Counted from the first letter of the stretch, positions 12,001 to 24,801 are shown. The stretch is DNA of 64,000 bases from Carex sylvatica (GCA_964058845.1 CAXKVR010000209.1:1-64000), one strand, 5' to 3'. The notes: generated from the sequence alone by a model not told the origin. Translations and numbers: made by a program.

Positions 12001-15000
12001 GTGCACTCTGGTACATGATTGCTGTTACAGATTTGATTGGTGCTTGTAGGCCTCAGTCAAGCATTCATTTGTTGTCCTCTTAACTAATAAAAGGAAAAAA
12101 ATGAATAATAGTATCTGTTCTCATACCACCTAAATAAAACAAGCATTTATTACCAACGTGTCGCATTAAAATTCTGCGATAATCAACATGAATTACTTAA
12201 TTAATCATATAAAATTAATATTTGTTGGCAGGAGTCCTGACGGGTACACACTATTCGCATGCTCATTAGATGGTACAGTGGCAACCTTCCATTATGAGGT
12301 GAAGGAACTAGGCCATAGACTGACAGATGCTGAGCTGGATGAGATAAAGCGGAGTCGTTACGGGGATGCAAGGGGTGGTGGACGCCAAGCGAATTTTGCT
12401 GATTCTGGTGTTCAACTCATACTAGAAGCGGGCCCCACAAAACCAAAAAGGACCACCACAACCCCAGGCAATAAGGCGTCAACACCTGTCAGCCAGGCAC
12501 CAACAGTCCAGAAGGTTCCAGAACCACAAAGCGAGGGTGATAAGGAAGGTGGTGGGCTTGGGGTTGGGCCGAGTACCAACGAACCAAAGCCTGTTAGGGT
12601 TTCTAGCCCGGTAAAGCAGAGGGAGTACAGAAGACCTGACGGGAGAAAAAGGATTATTCCTCAAGCAGTGGGGTTACAACCTCAAGAAATTAATAACAAT
12701 AATAATCTCAACATTAGCGCAAATAATATGCCTTTCTCAGCACTAGATCAAAGAATGGTCGGTGAACCAATCAAGGAACAACGGGTGGGTCCCACGGCTA
12801 GGGTTTGCATAAGGGAAGGCTTGATCATTGAAAAGGCCTTAGTTGGGGATGACGGTACAGTAAATGTGGAGAACAAAGGTTCTGGTACTGGTACGAGTTC
12901 TGTACCAACCAGCTTATCTGTACAGATCAAAGATAATGAAGAAATAAGATCTCTTGAGGCAACACTGGTTGATAAATCTGTCAGTGAAATTGGGGGCATA
13001 GGAGCTGGTAAATTTAATGTAGGTAAGGAGACACAGATCAGTTGTAAGAAAGGGTCGCAGACTCTTTGGTCAGATCGAATCGCAAGTAAAGTCACAGCTT
13101 TGGCTGGAAACAAAAATTTCTGGGCCGTCGGATGTGAAGATGGGAGCTTGCAGGTATAAATTTTATTAAAAATTTCGTCAAATTTATTTTTATTTTTTGT
13201 TCCTTAATAGACCTTTTTCGATTGATTTGGTAAGGGGTCTTTGTAGTTATATTTAGCTTAAAATGACTTCATTATATAGGGCAACTTTTTGTCAAGAGGG
13301 GTGCTGATGTGCAATTAGACTGGATATGGATATTGATTGAATAATAAATGAATTATTAAATGAATACAATTATGAGATATATTTAAAGACTAAAAAAATC
13401 CAAAATAACCAAATAGTACTCTTTTAAAAATAAATAATAATATGTTTTTTGTATCGCATGATTTGATGTGATCTGAATAAGGAATGGCATCCTTGTTTTA
13501 TTGTGTGAAGAGTCCATGATTAAAATTCCCTCTTCGTATAGTGTAATCTTTTTAAATCCCTCAATAACGATTTAAACGATATCTGTGTCACATCTGGTAT
13601 AGTTCTGACTTCTGATATATATTGAATATTGATATAGATACTGATACAGATCATATATTCTCCGATCTATTTCTAACCCTACTTGGAATGTTGAAAGAAA
13701 TGCACTGTTTTATTACTGTAGGTGTACACAGTGTGCGGGAGAAGAATGCTTCCGGTATTGATGGTGGGGTCCTGTGCTGTCTTCATTGACTGTGACGAAG
13801 CGTGGCGTCTCTTACTTGTTACAATGAGGGGTGCCATTTACGTGTGGGACCTCTTTGCCAAGTCATGTCTACTCCAGGATTCCTTGGCCTCCCTCCTTTC
13901 AACCCAGGAACCACCTAAAAGTTCTGGTAAGAGCTTACAAAGAGTTGCAGTTTGATATTTGGCTGACAAACAGTCAGACTTGTACTGAGATAGACCGAAC
14001 TTTCTGTTTCTTTTTGTTTTTGTATTTTTTGGGGCGAATTTCATGTATACCTCTCAATAACTTCGAAATTACATATTTCCCCCTCTAAAATGTCAAGTCT
14101 TATAATTGTTTGGTTTTCTAGGGCAAATGGTTTGTTTCTCTACTTCTAACACATACACAAGCGTATACCTAAATATCATTGTGTACCTATCAAAAGTAGA
14201 AAAATGACCCATTTGTCCTAGAAAACCGAGTAATTAGAACACTGGTTTTTTCTTAAACAGGCTACATAGTTTTTATTTTTTATTAAAGGGTAAAATGCAT
14301 ACTTTTTAAATTTAAAATGAGTTTTAATATATAGGCAATAAAATGGGTAAATTTGTGATTTTCTGAAATTTAGAAGGGTAAATATGATTTTATGAATTTT
14401 GGAGGGGGAAATACGTAATTTCAAAGTTTTTGTGGGGCATAAATGAAATTCCCCCTATTTTTGTAGTCTTCTTGGTTTCCTTGGGCCCACTTAGTGTTGA
14501 GTGATCCCCCTACATATAGCTTTATGGCAATATATTATCAAAAATAACAACTGGAGACTATCAAAAAGGCATGTAGCCTGGAGAAAAAAAAATCGTTACT
14601 ATCTTCCATTACGCAAATATTTGAGTTCTTTTTTTTCTCATGTTCAATGATAAACATGACATTCTTTAGGTTTTGGGAGGAATTAAAGGAGAATAAGAAG
14701 GATGTAAATCTGAAATAGAGATTCTTATTCTAGCGTATAGTAGAACAGAGAGGGTTAAAGAGTAGAATAGAGAGGAATAGAGGCTTATTTTCTTGAATAA
14801 AGTGTTTTATTTTAAGTGTTGTAAATACTTTTTCGGCTATTAATACAATTAAAAAATAATAATAAACATGACAGGTACGGTAAAAGTGATATCAGCGAAG
14901 TTATCAGCATCCGGGTGGCCATTGGTACAGCTAGTAAATTATGATGCATTTCTATACAACCCGGGAATGAAATGCTGGATGAGAATAGTTGACAACAGCT

Positions 15001-16633
15001 TCCCTGCCTCAAAGTTTGCTCTGTCCTTGGATTTTAGCTCGGCCAAGGGCGGTGAGCTGGCACGACTTCAGGCTGGTGTTGCCAGATATAATATCCGCCG
15101 CAACTTGTGGAATAGGTATGAATTTGTTTTGAAAATGCTCCTGCTTACTTTACCCCATATATGGTTGCCGGTGTACTTTCTTCATAATATCTTTGTTTTC
15201 AAACTTCAAATAATCGATTTGAACTGTTCAACATGGTCAACATGGTCTCTGTATAAAAATGTACTTGCAGACTTTTAGATCAAGTGAATTTCTACCCATC
15301 TAAAAAAAGTGTAAAAAATGTGAAATTTGATCTACAAGTACATTTTCATATGGAGATCATGTTGAACGGTTTAGATCGACTATTTGGACTTCAAAAACAG
15401 AAATTGGGACTTAAAGGTGTATTCTTTTGCCATATATTAGAGCGATATGTAGGATATCTTGCTTTTTTGTGGGGATACATGTAATATTTTCTCTAATTAA
15501 TTTGTGTTTGTGATAACAGGCTGGCATTAGATGAAGCTGCGCAAACACGTGCACATCTTGAGTCACAGCTGGCATCCGCTATCACTCTTGAATCACCCAA
15601 AGAGTACCATCAGTGCCTCGTTGCCTATGTTCGCTTCTTGACTAAGTACTCTCTCTCTTTCTCTCTTTCTCTCTCCCCCCTCCCTTTCTCTATTACTCTC
15701 AGTTATCAAGGACTACATTTGGTTCTGGATTGCATTCATTATTCTCTTATTGGACTCTGTGTGTGTGTGTGTGACTGTATTTCATGATAAATTGAATAAC
15801 ATTAAAAGGAAAACCCCAAAAGGCTCAATGTAGCCTCAATCCTATCAAACTGGAAAAATACTATGCAATTTTAGTGTAACTAAACATACATTTTTTTTTT
15901 TAATTTTTGCTTTTTATTGGAATGTGCAGAGAGGCTGATGAGGGGCGTTTGAGGGAGGTATGTGAGAGCTTAATGGGGCCTTCTTCATTCAAAGATGCAG
16001 ATTCTAAAAACTCGGCAGGGGACCCTTCTGTGCTTGTAAGGCTCCATATTTTAACTAACAATTTTCATACCAGAGAAATTTTTGAAAGTTCCCTTATTTT
16101 ATTAAGAAGTTTGCAACCATCCAGTTAATATAATTAGGAAGAACAAGAAAGTAAACAAATATTATACATACACTTTGAGTAGGGTTAAAATCACTGTTTT
16201 GGGATGGTCCAGATTCTGCTGAAAAACAGTGATTTTGTACCTATCTAAAAAGTTTTAAAAAATATAAAATTTGGTCTCCAAGAACAATAATTTAGTATGG
16301 AGATCATGTTGAGCAGTTTGAATCTAACTGTTTGGACTTTGAAAATGGAGTTAAGGATGCAAACATTTGTTTATGAACTAGAACCTACTATTCAAGCCAA
16401 AACATTGCTAAAATAGTAAAATTGATGAACTTTTTTTCATTGCCAACTTCTCACAGGGAATGCAGAAATGCAAATTACTTAGAGAAACAATTTTCCCGGC
16501 AATGGCAGAGAACCGAAAAGTGCAAAGATTGTTGAGTGAATTAATGAATGCATTATCAGAGTATGAGGGAGGTGAAAATGAAAATGTAACAAATAAAGTT
16601 GATGAAATGGATGTCGAGCCCCCTTCGCAATGA
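9011..16633 (+). CDS. HIRA: HIRA histone H3.3 chaperone, complete
   Basis: HIRA deposits H3.3-H4 independently of replication, in a complex with UBN, CABIN1 and ASF1. Ten exons: 9011-9118, 9845-10120, 10667-10918, 11459-11859, 12232-13153, 13722-13926, 14875-15115, 15520-15645, 15930-16035, 16457-16633. They sum to 2814 nt, or 937 residues plus stop, with every junction GT..AG and in frame. The start is the ATG giving [20 protein letters not shown], the usual plant HIRA N-terminus. WD40 repeats fill about residues 1-380 (for example VRIWN, VHIWN, VIIWN, ITVWTT). A low-complexity middle follows, with the ASF1-binding B-domain motif [11 protein letters not shown] near residue 483. The C-terminal Hira domain starts near [16 protein letters not shown] and ends in [10 protein letters not shown]...NRKVQRLL. 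It is a little shorter than my recollection of Arabidopsis HIRA (about 1020 residues), mostly through the linker. Introns 3, 6, 7 and 9 carry MITE sequence. Confidence 0.96.
10165..10520 (+). repeat. Direct duplication within HIRA intron 2
   Basis: Two copies of a ~130-bp segment, at about 10180-10305 and 10400-10515. Both contain ttttgggcaatttctgtta, gggtacagaaatg and caaaacctttatattttg. It lies wholly between exons 2 and 3, with no effect on the splice sites. Confidence 0.8.
10943..11275. mobile_element. Foldback MITE (family A) in HIRA intron 3
   Basis: Left end GAGTGAGGCTATGGTACTA followed by GGCATAGCGCATATTGGTCC, as in the 27.3-kb copy. The internal core is an inverted pair (ATCTCCATATGAAAATGTGC against CATTTTCATATAGAGATCAT). 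The right terminus is lost after about 11272. It inserted 24 bp behind the exon 3 donor. Confidence 0.8.
14031..14455. mobile_element. Foldback element (family B) in HIRA intron 6
   Basis: The arms ggggcgaatttcatgtatac (14031) and tgaaattcccc (ending 14455) are inverted copies that extend inward over roughly 60 bp, including ACTTCGAAATTACATATTTCC against its complement near 14405-14430. There is no coding capacity. A truncated relative lies at 19061-19350 in the GDSL gene. Confidence 0.75.
15160..15420. mobile_element. Degenerate MITE (family A) in HIRA intron 7
   Basis: Only the inner arms survive: TCAAATAATCGATTTGAACTGTTCAACATGG-like DNA on the left, and CATTTTCATATGGAGATCAT with GAACGGTTTAGATCGAC on the right, as an inverted pair. 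The terminal GAGTGAGG blocks are gone. Confidence 0.6.
16165..16365. mobile_element. MITE fragment (family A) in HIRA intron 9
   Basis: It contains CAGTGATTTTGTACCTATCT, then AAATTTGGTCTCCAAGAACA and GGAGATCATGTTGAGCAG, that is, the right half of the family A arm. The left half is not recognisable. Confidence 0.55.
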
Positions 16634-17769
16634 TGTCATTGTTAGTGTCTTAGAATTTTGGTATATCTTGTTGTTGTATCTCTTGGTGCTATTGGTGTCG
16701 ATTTTTGTCCGTTTAGTTGTAGATTTTGTGTAGCTAATCTGTGTAGAGTTACTGGTGCAGTTGAATTATCAATTGTTGTAGTTTTTAATTTTACTGATGT
16801 CTTTGATTCCTGAACAAAATCCTTGTTCTTTCAACCCCTCTTTCTTTTACTGTAACTTTTGCAGTACAAGTTTTTTTTGCTTGCATGTTCTAAATCAATC
16901 ATGTTTAGGTCAAGAGGGCTGCTAATGACTGAAATAAATATTTAAGGAAAAGCTATGAATGTGTTCTTGAAATACATGTGTTTTTTTTATTGACAATGAT
17001 ATTTAAATGGGGTAATTTTATGGAGAAACCCAACCCCCCCGCCCCCCCCCCCCCTTTGAACTATGCAATCAATGAATCCTCCTCCCCAACAATTTATTTA
17101 CTATTCAATGAAACTATGAAATGATTAAAATATCCTTCCTGAATTTATCATTATTTAAATTATTTTTATGAATTATTATACTTTGACAAAATTAACTAAG
17201 ACATAAAAACCAAAAATGAAATAGCAAACATTTAATGTATTACGAATGTTCAGTCAAGTATTTACATTTTTTTTTTAATTTACTTTCTATAAAGCAAAAG
17301 GTCATAAATCATAAATATTTTAAATATTATTTATAAAACATTAGAGGGTATTCTAATTATTTCATATTTAAAATTCAGAATTAAATAATAAATTAATTGT
17401 CGGAAATATCATTATCACTGATTATATAGTTTGAGAAGTGACAGTGAAAGTAATTATCACTAATCATTATCACTGATTATTTAAGTTCTAAAGGTATTGT
17501 TTATTTTGATTGTGTCTGTCTTCATTTGTAACCCAAAGATCATTTGATGAGAACCAGAAAATAATTGAAAAAATAAGCAATAAAACAGTGTTATTTTCCT
17601 CTATAAAATTAAAATAAAATAAAAAAAAATTATTTGGTGCTCAACTGATAAGACGACAATTGTGGGTTCTAAGAATTACAAATTCAATCTACTTCCTCAG
17701 TATAACCTAGCTTATCAGAAAGAAACAATGCACATAAACAAACCATATAAGAGAGAACAGCATGACTGT
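16634..17769. other. Convergent intergenic region HIRA / GDSL
   Basis: This holds the 3' flanks of two genes that point at each other. A poly-C tract with one G interruption lies at about 17032-17055; poly-T and poly-A tracts are frequent. No gene or clear transposon was found. Confidence 0.5.
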
Positions 17770-20700
17770 TTACTGGTACAAAAATCGAGAAATTGCCGTC
17801 CCAAACGACTCGGCAACTGCCGTCCAACCAGCCTGAGTTGGATGCACATCGTCCCAATAGAAGTACTGATCTGGGTTGGTGCATAAATTGTATTTCTTGT
17901 TTCCATTTTCATCAATTTCACCACAGTAGTTGTCTGCTGTGAAGCTCTCACAGCAAGGCCTCCTTGAATTCTCAAATTTCTTGGCACCTTTTACTACATT
18001 ATATTATTTGACATAATTGGAATATATAGAAATTAGTTAGCTTATATCAAAACTAGACAGGCATCAAAATAATTGTGATTTCGATTAGAGTAGGTTAACA
18101 TGTTCCATTGTTCTCGTGTTTCAATCATGTCTCATTTTCTTTTCTTCATTTTCAAACTTCAAATAGTCGATCTAAACCACTTAACATGATATTCATATTA
18201 TAATGTGTTTGAAGACCAAATTTTATTATCTTTTTGAAAATTTTTACTATTTTTTTAGATAGGTACAAGATCACTGATTTTTACAAGATTTTAGACTATC
18301 TTAAAACAATGATTTTGTAATTATCTAAAAGTATAGTAAAAAATATCCCAAAAAATAGAAAATTTGGTCTCCAAGTATGTTTTAATATAAAGATAATGCT
18401 GAGCAATTCGGATCAACCATTTGAATTTTGAAAATTGAGATAAGAATACGAGACGTGATTGAGATCCGAAAAGTCGAAAACAATGAGGTATTTTAATCCT
18501 ACTCTTTCAATTATACAATTATTTATGAGGTACATTTATATGAAAAATCAAAATATTAAGAAAAGAAACTTGTGCCAAAACCATGTAAACAAGTTCTCAA
18601 AAAATGGGAAAAAAGAAAAAGAAAAAAGGTTTCACCCCTTCAATGAAAATTAGACAAGAAGATATCATCAACTAACTTAAAACTGTTAAAATGTCAGAAC
18701 TCACCTTGCATCACAGCATCGTAAAAGGGATTGTTGAGATCAAGCAATAGTATACTTGACTGGGTCGGGTCGAGTCGGGTCAGCACTTGCTTGAGAGCCG
18801 TGTTATGAACCAATGCACCCATGTTTGCTAGCGCATCACAATCTGTGAAGTTGAGACGCCTAGTGAAGTACGGGGAGCAACCGAGCGGGTGGAGACCTGT
18901 CACGATCACTTTGCCTATGCCGACATTTAGAATCCGTTCTATGTCTGATTTCATCTGCTTCACAACTGCTGGTATTATGTCTAACGCTGCCTATTAAAAC
19001 ACAAAAAAAAAAAAAAAAATGAATACAGTAGTTGCTGGTTTTTAGATAATTAATTTGTTAGGGGGAATTTCATGTATAACCCTCAAAAACCTCGAAATTA
19101 TGTATTTCCTCCTGTAAAACTCATGAGTAGAGAAATGAATCATTTGTGATCAAAATTCTGAACAATTTGAAGAATGACATTTTTATTAAACAAGCTACAT
19201 TTTTTTTTTACTTTTCAATAAATGGTAAAATGGATACGTTAAATATAAATTGAGTTTTAATAGAAAAATCAATAAAATGGGTATATTTGTGAGTTTTTGA
19301 AATTTTGAAGGGTAAATAAGATATTATGAATTTTTGAAATTTGCAAGCTAAAAAGGTCATCCGTTGAAGTGTTTTTTGAATAATAATTTTTAGAGCTCTC
19401 ATTACATGTTTTTGCTTGTCAAAAATTAAACCAAAACCTAGTAGAATGAAATTATGTTAAATTACCCAAAGTAGTAAATCATGTAGACCAAAGAAAATTA
19501 TGTTAAAAATGTAAAATTGAATTAATAAACTGTATAAGAAGAGTAACAAAAATAAACATATACAACTCACATTTGTACTGTTCCCTCTGATTGACGCTAT
19601 GTATGAGTAGTCATTATCATATGCAAGTAATGATAATGACTTCTTATCAAACAATAAATCTTAATGGTTTTTAGATACTTAACTTGTTAAGTATTTATTG
19701 TAATCTAATTATGGTTCAACCTTTTTAAGTGTTTATCTTTAACACAATAATTTTATAGGTTTCATTGCATGATTTTGTTGAAGACAAAATCAAACCAAGA
19801 ACCTAGTAGAGTGAACAATTCAAGCCACTAATAAGCCCACACAAAAATCACAATTAAATTACCCAAAGTATTAAATCATTTAGACCACAGAAAAAAAAAA
19901 TTAAACTTGCAAAGGAATTAACAAACAGTATAAGAAAGAGGAAAAATAACTATATTTGTATAATAAACCATATATATATACAATACTCACATTTGTACTG
20001 TTCTCTTTTGATGCTATGTATGAGTAGTCATTGCCTGATACGACCACCAAGCCGACCGATGTCGACAAATCGCAAACCGAGAATGCACCACATTCGATTT
20101 GTTGTTCAAACAAATCAATTTGCTCGCTTAGATTACGTTGAAAGTTTCCGGTATCAAATACGCCGGCCCCACCAACCGCAAAATTCATACCGGAAAGCCA
20201 TAACTTGGTACCGGCTTTGCGTAACTTGTATGGTAATGGCGACCTAATACTCATGGAAGAAGCTGACATAGCAAGTAAAATAAATTAAGTGTGTGTATTG
20301 GATGACTGATTAATTTGTGAGAATAACTAATTGATTAAGTACACAATTGTTTAAGTTGAAGGAGAATTTTTCGTTGATAGAAATTATTATTAAATAATAT
20401 AGGAAACAAAAATAAAAATTGGCTGAATTTTTTATTGCATAGAAGCATCTGAAAAAAAAAATGTCGGCCCTAAACTTTGGAGTCGGTTTTTTTTTTTCGG
20501 ATCCAAAGTATTTTTTTTTTTTTGAAAGATTGGTTGGGTTTTTCTAGAAACCGAAAACCGAAAGGGTGATGGAATATTTTTAAACAAAAAAGTGCTGAAT
20601 TTTTTTTTTTCTGAAATAAAATAAAACACTTTAAAAGAGCCGAAAAAAAAATCGACTCCAAAGTTTGTAACAATTATTCTATAAATAAAAATAATAATTT

Positions 20701-23428
20701 CGATTCAATTCAAATTAAATTAAAATCCCAGCTACTCTTGTTGTTTTTCTATATTATTTAATAATAATTTCTATTAATAAAAAAATCTTAATTTCTAGAG
20801 AGGACAAGTACACACTTGTTTAATTTGCCTTGATTTCGTCAAAGCTAATTATGGTTGATTTTATATGAGGAGACAAATCTAGTTGGGGCGCCACTGCATT
20901 AATAAAATGAAAGCGCCACTGCATTAATAAAATGAAAGGACATGCATGTTTTGTATTTCAAATTTTTAATATAGAATATGTTAGCCTCTTGTAATGTATG
21001 GAATGTAGTAGTTATATGCTTTTCAGATGGCACTATTTGTTTAGATGCATCTAAGTGCTGAAATCTGCTAACATGTTATCACTAATTAATGTACATATTG
21101 ATATTTAAGATATATTATTACAAATACGATTTCTGAGGATAAATTCAAACTGTTGAAATCAATTAATTTCACGAGTGGTGTGTTTACATAAAAATTTATA
21201 AAAATTTGAATTAATTTCATATAAAATTAATCGATAAAAAAAAATTATAAGTTAATTTAAATATATTTATTTTCATCATGACAATTTGAATTTATACTAA
21301 ATTAATTTAAAATTTTATAAATTTTGCAGATAATAAACTTACCAGAGAATCAGTAAAGTTAAGAACAATCTAGTTATATTCCTATAAAAGTAAGATTTTT
21401 TTTTTCAAAACATGTACTCGGTTAAATAAAAAATTTATTGCATGTCCAATTTACGATAAAAATAACTATTAAATATTTTTTACCTTTTGAGATTTTAGAC
21501 TGAGTCATATGACACGTCATGATAAGAAAAAATAGTAGGTAATGCACATCAGCACATGCATAAAGTAAAGGTTAGCTTTTACAGCCTATACATAAAAATA
21601 TATAATAAAACAATCTCATTGTATTTCAGATGAAGTCATCTACTGATCTACCTCTGGCGAATCAAATAAAGGAGAGAATATTTTCTTTCCTCTAGGTAAC
21701 ACTTGAAGCAAACAAAGTAGAGTAGAACTAGGGTGTTTTTAAGTTCATCAAGTTATTTGGTGAGTTTTAATTTTAAAATTTATTAAATTAGTTTTAAATA
21801 ATAAATTTAAACCGTTGAAATCGATTTACTTCATGAGTGATAAATTTACATATAAAGTTTTTAGAATTTCGAATTAATTTTGTATAAAGTCAAGTGGTCA
21901 AAAGTGTTAAAAAAATGAATGCACTAAAATTAATTTATAAATCTTCTAATTTTGACCGCTTGATTTTATACTAAAATAATTTGAAATCTTAAATTTTGTG
22001 CATGTAAATTCATAATTTGTAAAGTAGATGGATTCAAACAGTTTAAATTTATCGTTTGAAACCGATATAATAAATTTTAGAGTTAAGCTCACTAAACTGC
22101 TTGGTGAGCTTAAGAACACCCTAGTTTTACTCAACAAAGTAATTCTAACCAATTTTATTATTCATAACATTAAAAAAAAATTAACCTAAAACAGCATTGC
22201 CTAATTAAATCTCATTTTATAAGTTTAATATATATTTTAAAATGCTATGAATAAAATAATCTGTGATTCTAATCCCAGTGTTTACAAGTCGGTGACACTT
22301 TATTGTCAGCAATAAATGCTGGGGTTTGTAAAGCTGATACCAAGCCATGCATGCATGATGCATTTACATCACATCAAATCTGAATTTTAATATTTTAATG
22401 GGTTTTTTAATTTTTAAGTTAATTAATGCACTGAGGATGATCCATTAGATATATAATAACACAAAAAATGCAGCATAGTAATGAATAGCTAACTTGTTGA
22501 ATGGGATAGAAAACTTGCTTATTTTGGTTTAGGATATTACAAAGCATTTAATGAGGAAATATTCATATAAAAGTTAAAGGGTAACACATTTATATTATGT
22601 CTAGAGATTACATGAAGTAAAATATCATGTCAAGTTTATACCAACAAAAACAAAACAAAAAAGATAGTTTGAGCACATTATTTCAAAAAAAGAAAAAATT
22701 GAAAAGCATGCAAACATACTAATTTCCTGTTTTATAAAAGTGGTATTTTTCAGTTGCTGCATTTCAATATATATTTACTTGGGCTATATTCATTTTATTT
22801 TGCTGGTATTTTCTGATAATCATTTCATTTCATCAAAAATGGCATGTACCAAATGTTAGCAATAACATATATATACTGGTCAAAGAAACATCACCTAATA
22901 TATTCAACTTAATTTAATGCACCTAATTAAATAAAAATACCCTATACAAAAAATGAAAAGAACATATACATATGTATCAAGTTTTACTACTATATTTAGC
23001 AACTCCAGTGGAATGTAAATACACAGAGCAATTCTAGAGGGAGGAACAATATAGCGTACCGACAAAATCGGTGAGTACTCGGCCGTTGGAGAACCGTCCG
23101 GTGGGTTTTCCGGGGAATGTAATGCCATACGGATCGTACCAACAATGAGTGAACTCCCTCCCGAGCTTGCCGAGATTGCCGGTATCGGCGAAAGAATCAC
23201 CAAATACAAAGAGCTTGTTGTAAGAGCCCCTTGTAGTATTACAATTAATTCCATCTGCCTTCCTTGCAACTGTAAATCAATTGATTGATGTTAGTAATTG
23301 AACATGATAGCATAGAGTATTTGTTTTTGTTTTTTTAATGAAGGATGAGAATTGAATGCCTTACAAAGAAGGATTGAAGCAAGAAAAATGGAAGGAAGGA
23401 ATAAAGAGGTGCACTTTGGTTTCTCCAT
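17770..23428 (-). CDS. GDSL esterase/lipase (SGNH hydrolase), At5g03610-like
   Basis: A secreted serine esterase of the plant GDSL family; the natural substrate is unknown. Exons in transcript order: 23428-23365, 23269-23060, 20262-19991, 18990-18705, 17993-17770. The total of 1056 nt gives 351 residues plus stop, and all junctions are GT..AG in frame. A hydrophobic N-terminus (MEKPKCTSLFLPSIFLASIL) fits a signal peptide. Block I is VFGDSFADTGN with the nucleophile at Ser47; the block II Gly is about 116 (SGMNFAVGG); block III is GND with Asn169; block V is DDVHPT with Asp325 and His328. The string GKPTGRFSNGRVLTDFV is typical of the At5g03610/At3g09930 subgroup (my recollection of the family). 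Intron 2 is about 2.8 kb and holds two foldback elements. Intron 3 holds a partial copy of exon 3. Confidence 0.94.
18085..18465. mobile_element. Degenerate MITE (family A) in GDSL intron 4
   Basis: Inverted inner arms: CTTCAAATAGTCGATCTAAAC with ATAATGTGTTTGAAGACCAAA on the left, and TTTGGTCTCCAAGTATGTTT with GATCAACCATTTGAATTTTG on the right, around a TAGGTACAAGATCACTGATT core. The terminal blocks have eroded. Confidence 0.6.
19061..19350. mobile_element. Truncated family B foldback in GDSL intron 3
   Basis: It begins gggggaatttcatgtataac and CTCGAAATTATGTATTTCC, matching the left arm of the element at 14031-14455. The interior (GTAAAATGGATAC..., AATAAAATGGGTA) also matches that element, in the same order. 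The right arm is mostly lost. Confidence 0.6.
19370..19660 (-). pseudogene. Partial duplicate of GDSL exon 3 end plus flanking intron
   Basis: The segment around 19440-19640 repeats 19850-20035. It includes the exon 3 tail (reads DNDYSYIASIRGNSTN against GNDYSYIASKENSTN in the true exon) and the same donor context AAT|GTGAGT, followed by similar intron DNA (accaaagaaaa, ttacccaaagta). The part of the exon before Asp is not present and the catalytic-block Gly is changed, so it cannot replace exon 3. It is a decayed duplicate, but one with an intact 5' splice site. Confidence 0.8.
20377..20774. mobile_element. Foldback element with ~34-bp inverted ends in GDSL intron 2
   Basis: The left end atagaaattattattaaat (20377) and the right end (to 20774) are inverted with about one mismatch over 34 bp. 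A second inverted pair lies inside: AAACTTTGGAGTCGG at 20473 against CCAAAGTTT preceded by GACT near 20655-20668. Outside the ends, AAGTACACAATTGTTTAA (about 20338) and AAGTACACACTTGTTTAA (about 20806) form an 18-base near-direct repeat. Purely non-coding. Confidence 0.75.
20888..20938 (+). repeat. Two tandem copies of a 24-bp unit
   Basis: The unit gcgccactgcattaataaaa plus tgaa is repeated twice without change. It lies in GDSL intron 2. Confidence 0.85.
21728..22124. mobile_element. Foldback MITE (family C) in GDSL intron 2
   Basis: Ends CTAGGGTGTTTTTAAGTTCA and its inverted partner, which closes with TTAAGAACACCCTAG. The arms continue inward as imperfect inverted repeats (TAAACCGTTGAAATCG, ACTTCATGAGTGATAAATTT and their complements). 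A diverged arm of the same family lies at about 21125-21310. Confidence 0.8.
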
Positions 23429-23694
23429 GTTAGAGAGAGATGGAGAGGGAGAGGGAGAGAGAGAGAGATCCAATTGCACTGAGGATGGAACCACAGCTTT
23501 GTTCTTAATATATATATCAAGAAAAAGGAGGATTTTCTAGCATTAAAAAAGGTAAACAGGGAAATCAGAATTTATGGGGCCATCATGTGATGTCTCACCA
23601 TAAACACATAAATTATATAAATAAAAAGGCATTAAACAATGCTCTGTTTTAAAATTATGAAAAAAAAAAAATAGAGATAAAGGTGATCATAACT

Positions 23695-24480
23695 AGGGGT
23701 GGCAACAAGCGGTTAAAGAGCGAACTAGGCCACACTCATATTCGGCTTGTTGGTGTATCAAGCTGAGCGAGCGAGTTTAAGTTTTAGATTTCGAGCTAAA
23801 ATTATTACTTAAGACCGACTCGTGGCTTATCCGAGCGAGCCGAGCTAGCTCGTTACTAGCTTGACAGATTTATAAATTTATATATTTTCTTTCCTGCTAT
23901 ATCTTAAATTTTCATAACACATCTTATCAATTATGACTAAAATAAAATAATATTTATATGACTAATTACTGAAAAATACTCTTAATTCAATTATAATTAA
24001 GCAAATCAACTACTATAAATTAAGTTTACAACTAAATTCATACATACAAATATATCAAAATCCTAAATTCATACAAACATATCCACAAAATAAATTCATG
24101 CATACCAAATCAAACAATTTCATGCAAATTAACTTAATTGCTTATAATTAATTTACACATATTCCATAAAAATTACCAATCAATTTAAACACAGTTCAAA
24201 GTGCAATTGTCATAACACTGGCTATAACATCCATAGACCATAATATCTCCAATTTGAAGTGAACGGATCCGATTAAACTAATAAACTATGTATATTAAAT
24301 AGCTCGTTAACGACCGAGCTGGCTCGTGCCGAGCCAAGCCAAACTCAAACTTATTAATTCTAGCTCGAGTATGTAGCGAGCGAGCTAATTTTAACTCGAT
24401 CCACTAACGAACGAGCTGTTACCGATCGAGTCACGGACAAATACCAAGCAGGCCACGAGCCACGAGCTTTTTTGCCAGTC
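23695..24480. mobile_element. hAT-like non-autonomous element (GAGC-rich)
   Basis: It starts CTAGGGGTGGCAACAAGCGG and ends near GAGCTTTTTTGCCAGTC. Both subterminal regions are dense in GAGC/GCTC words (GAGCGAGCGAG, CCGAGCCGAGC left; CGAGCTGGCTCG right), and the core is AT-rich. This is the common plant type with AGGGGTG(T/G)... ends. The target duplication is not clear. It lies upstream of the GDSL gene. Confidence 0.75.
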
Positions 24481-24801
24481 AACATTTGAGGTTTGTCTTT
24501 CTTTACTGTCACTCACACAGAGAGTAATACCAAAATAAATTTTTTTTTTCTTTTGACAATCAATAAAACCAAAAATGGGTCTGTTCAGGATGTTAATTTT
24601 ATGTTTGCTGAGATAAAAAAAAAAATGTATATGTATCGCGAAATACCCAAAAAGAAATGTATGCTGAGATCCGGACCATTTGATCACAATCCGTGCCAAT
24701 CCGACCCAAATCTGTAATGTACAGGGCTTCTTTAAAATCCGTGCCTATATATAAAGAACGGACCAGATTCAAACTCAAAGCATGAGTTACCTTAGGTGAT
24801 A

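Noticed and set aside
12479..13113. Antisense open frames opposite HIRA exon 5
   Set aside because: Shadows of a long coding exon.
17640..17710. Possible tRNA-like stretch (TGATAAGACGAC, GGGTTCTAAGAATTACAAATT)
   Set aside because: No cloverleaf can be closed and no B-box GGTTCRANNCC is present.
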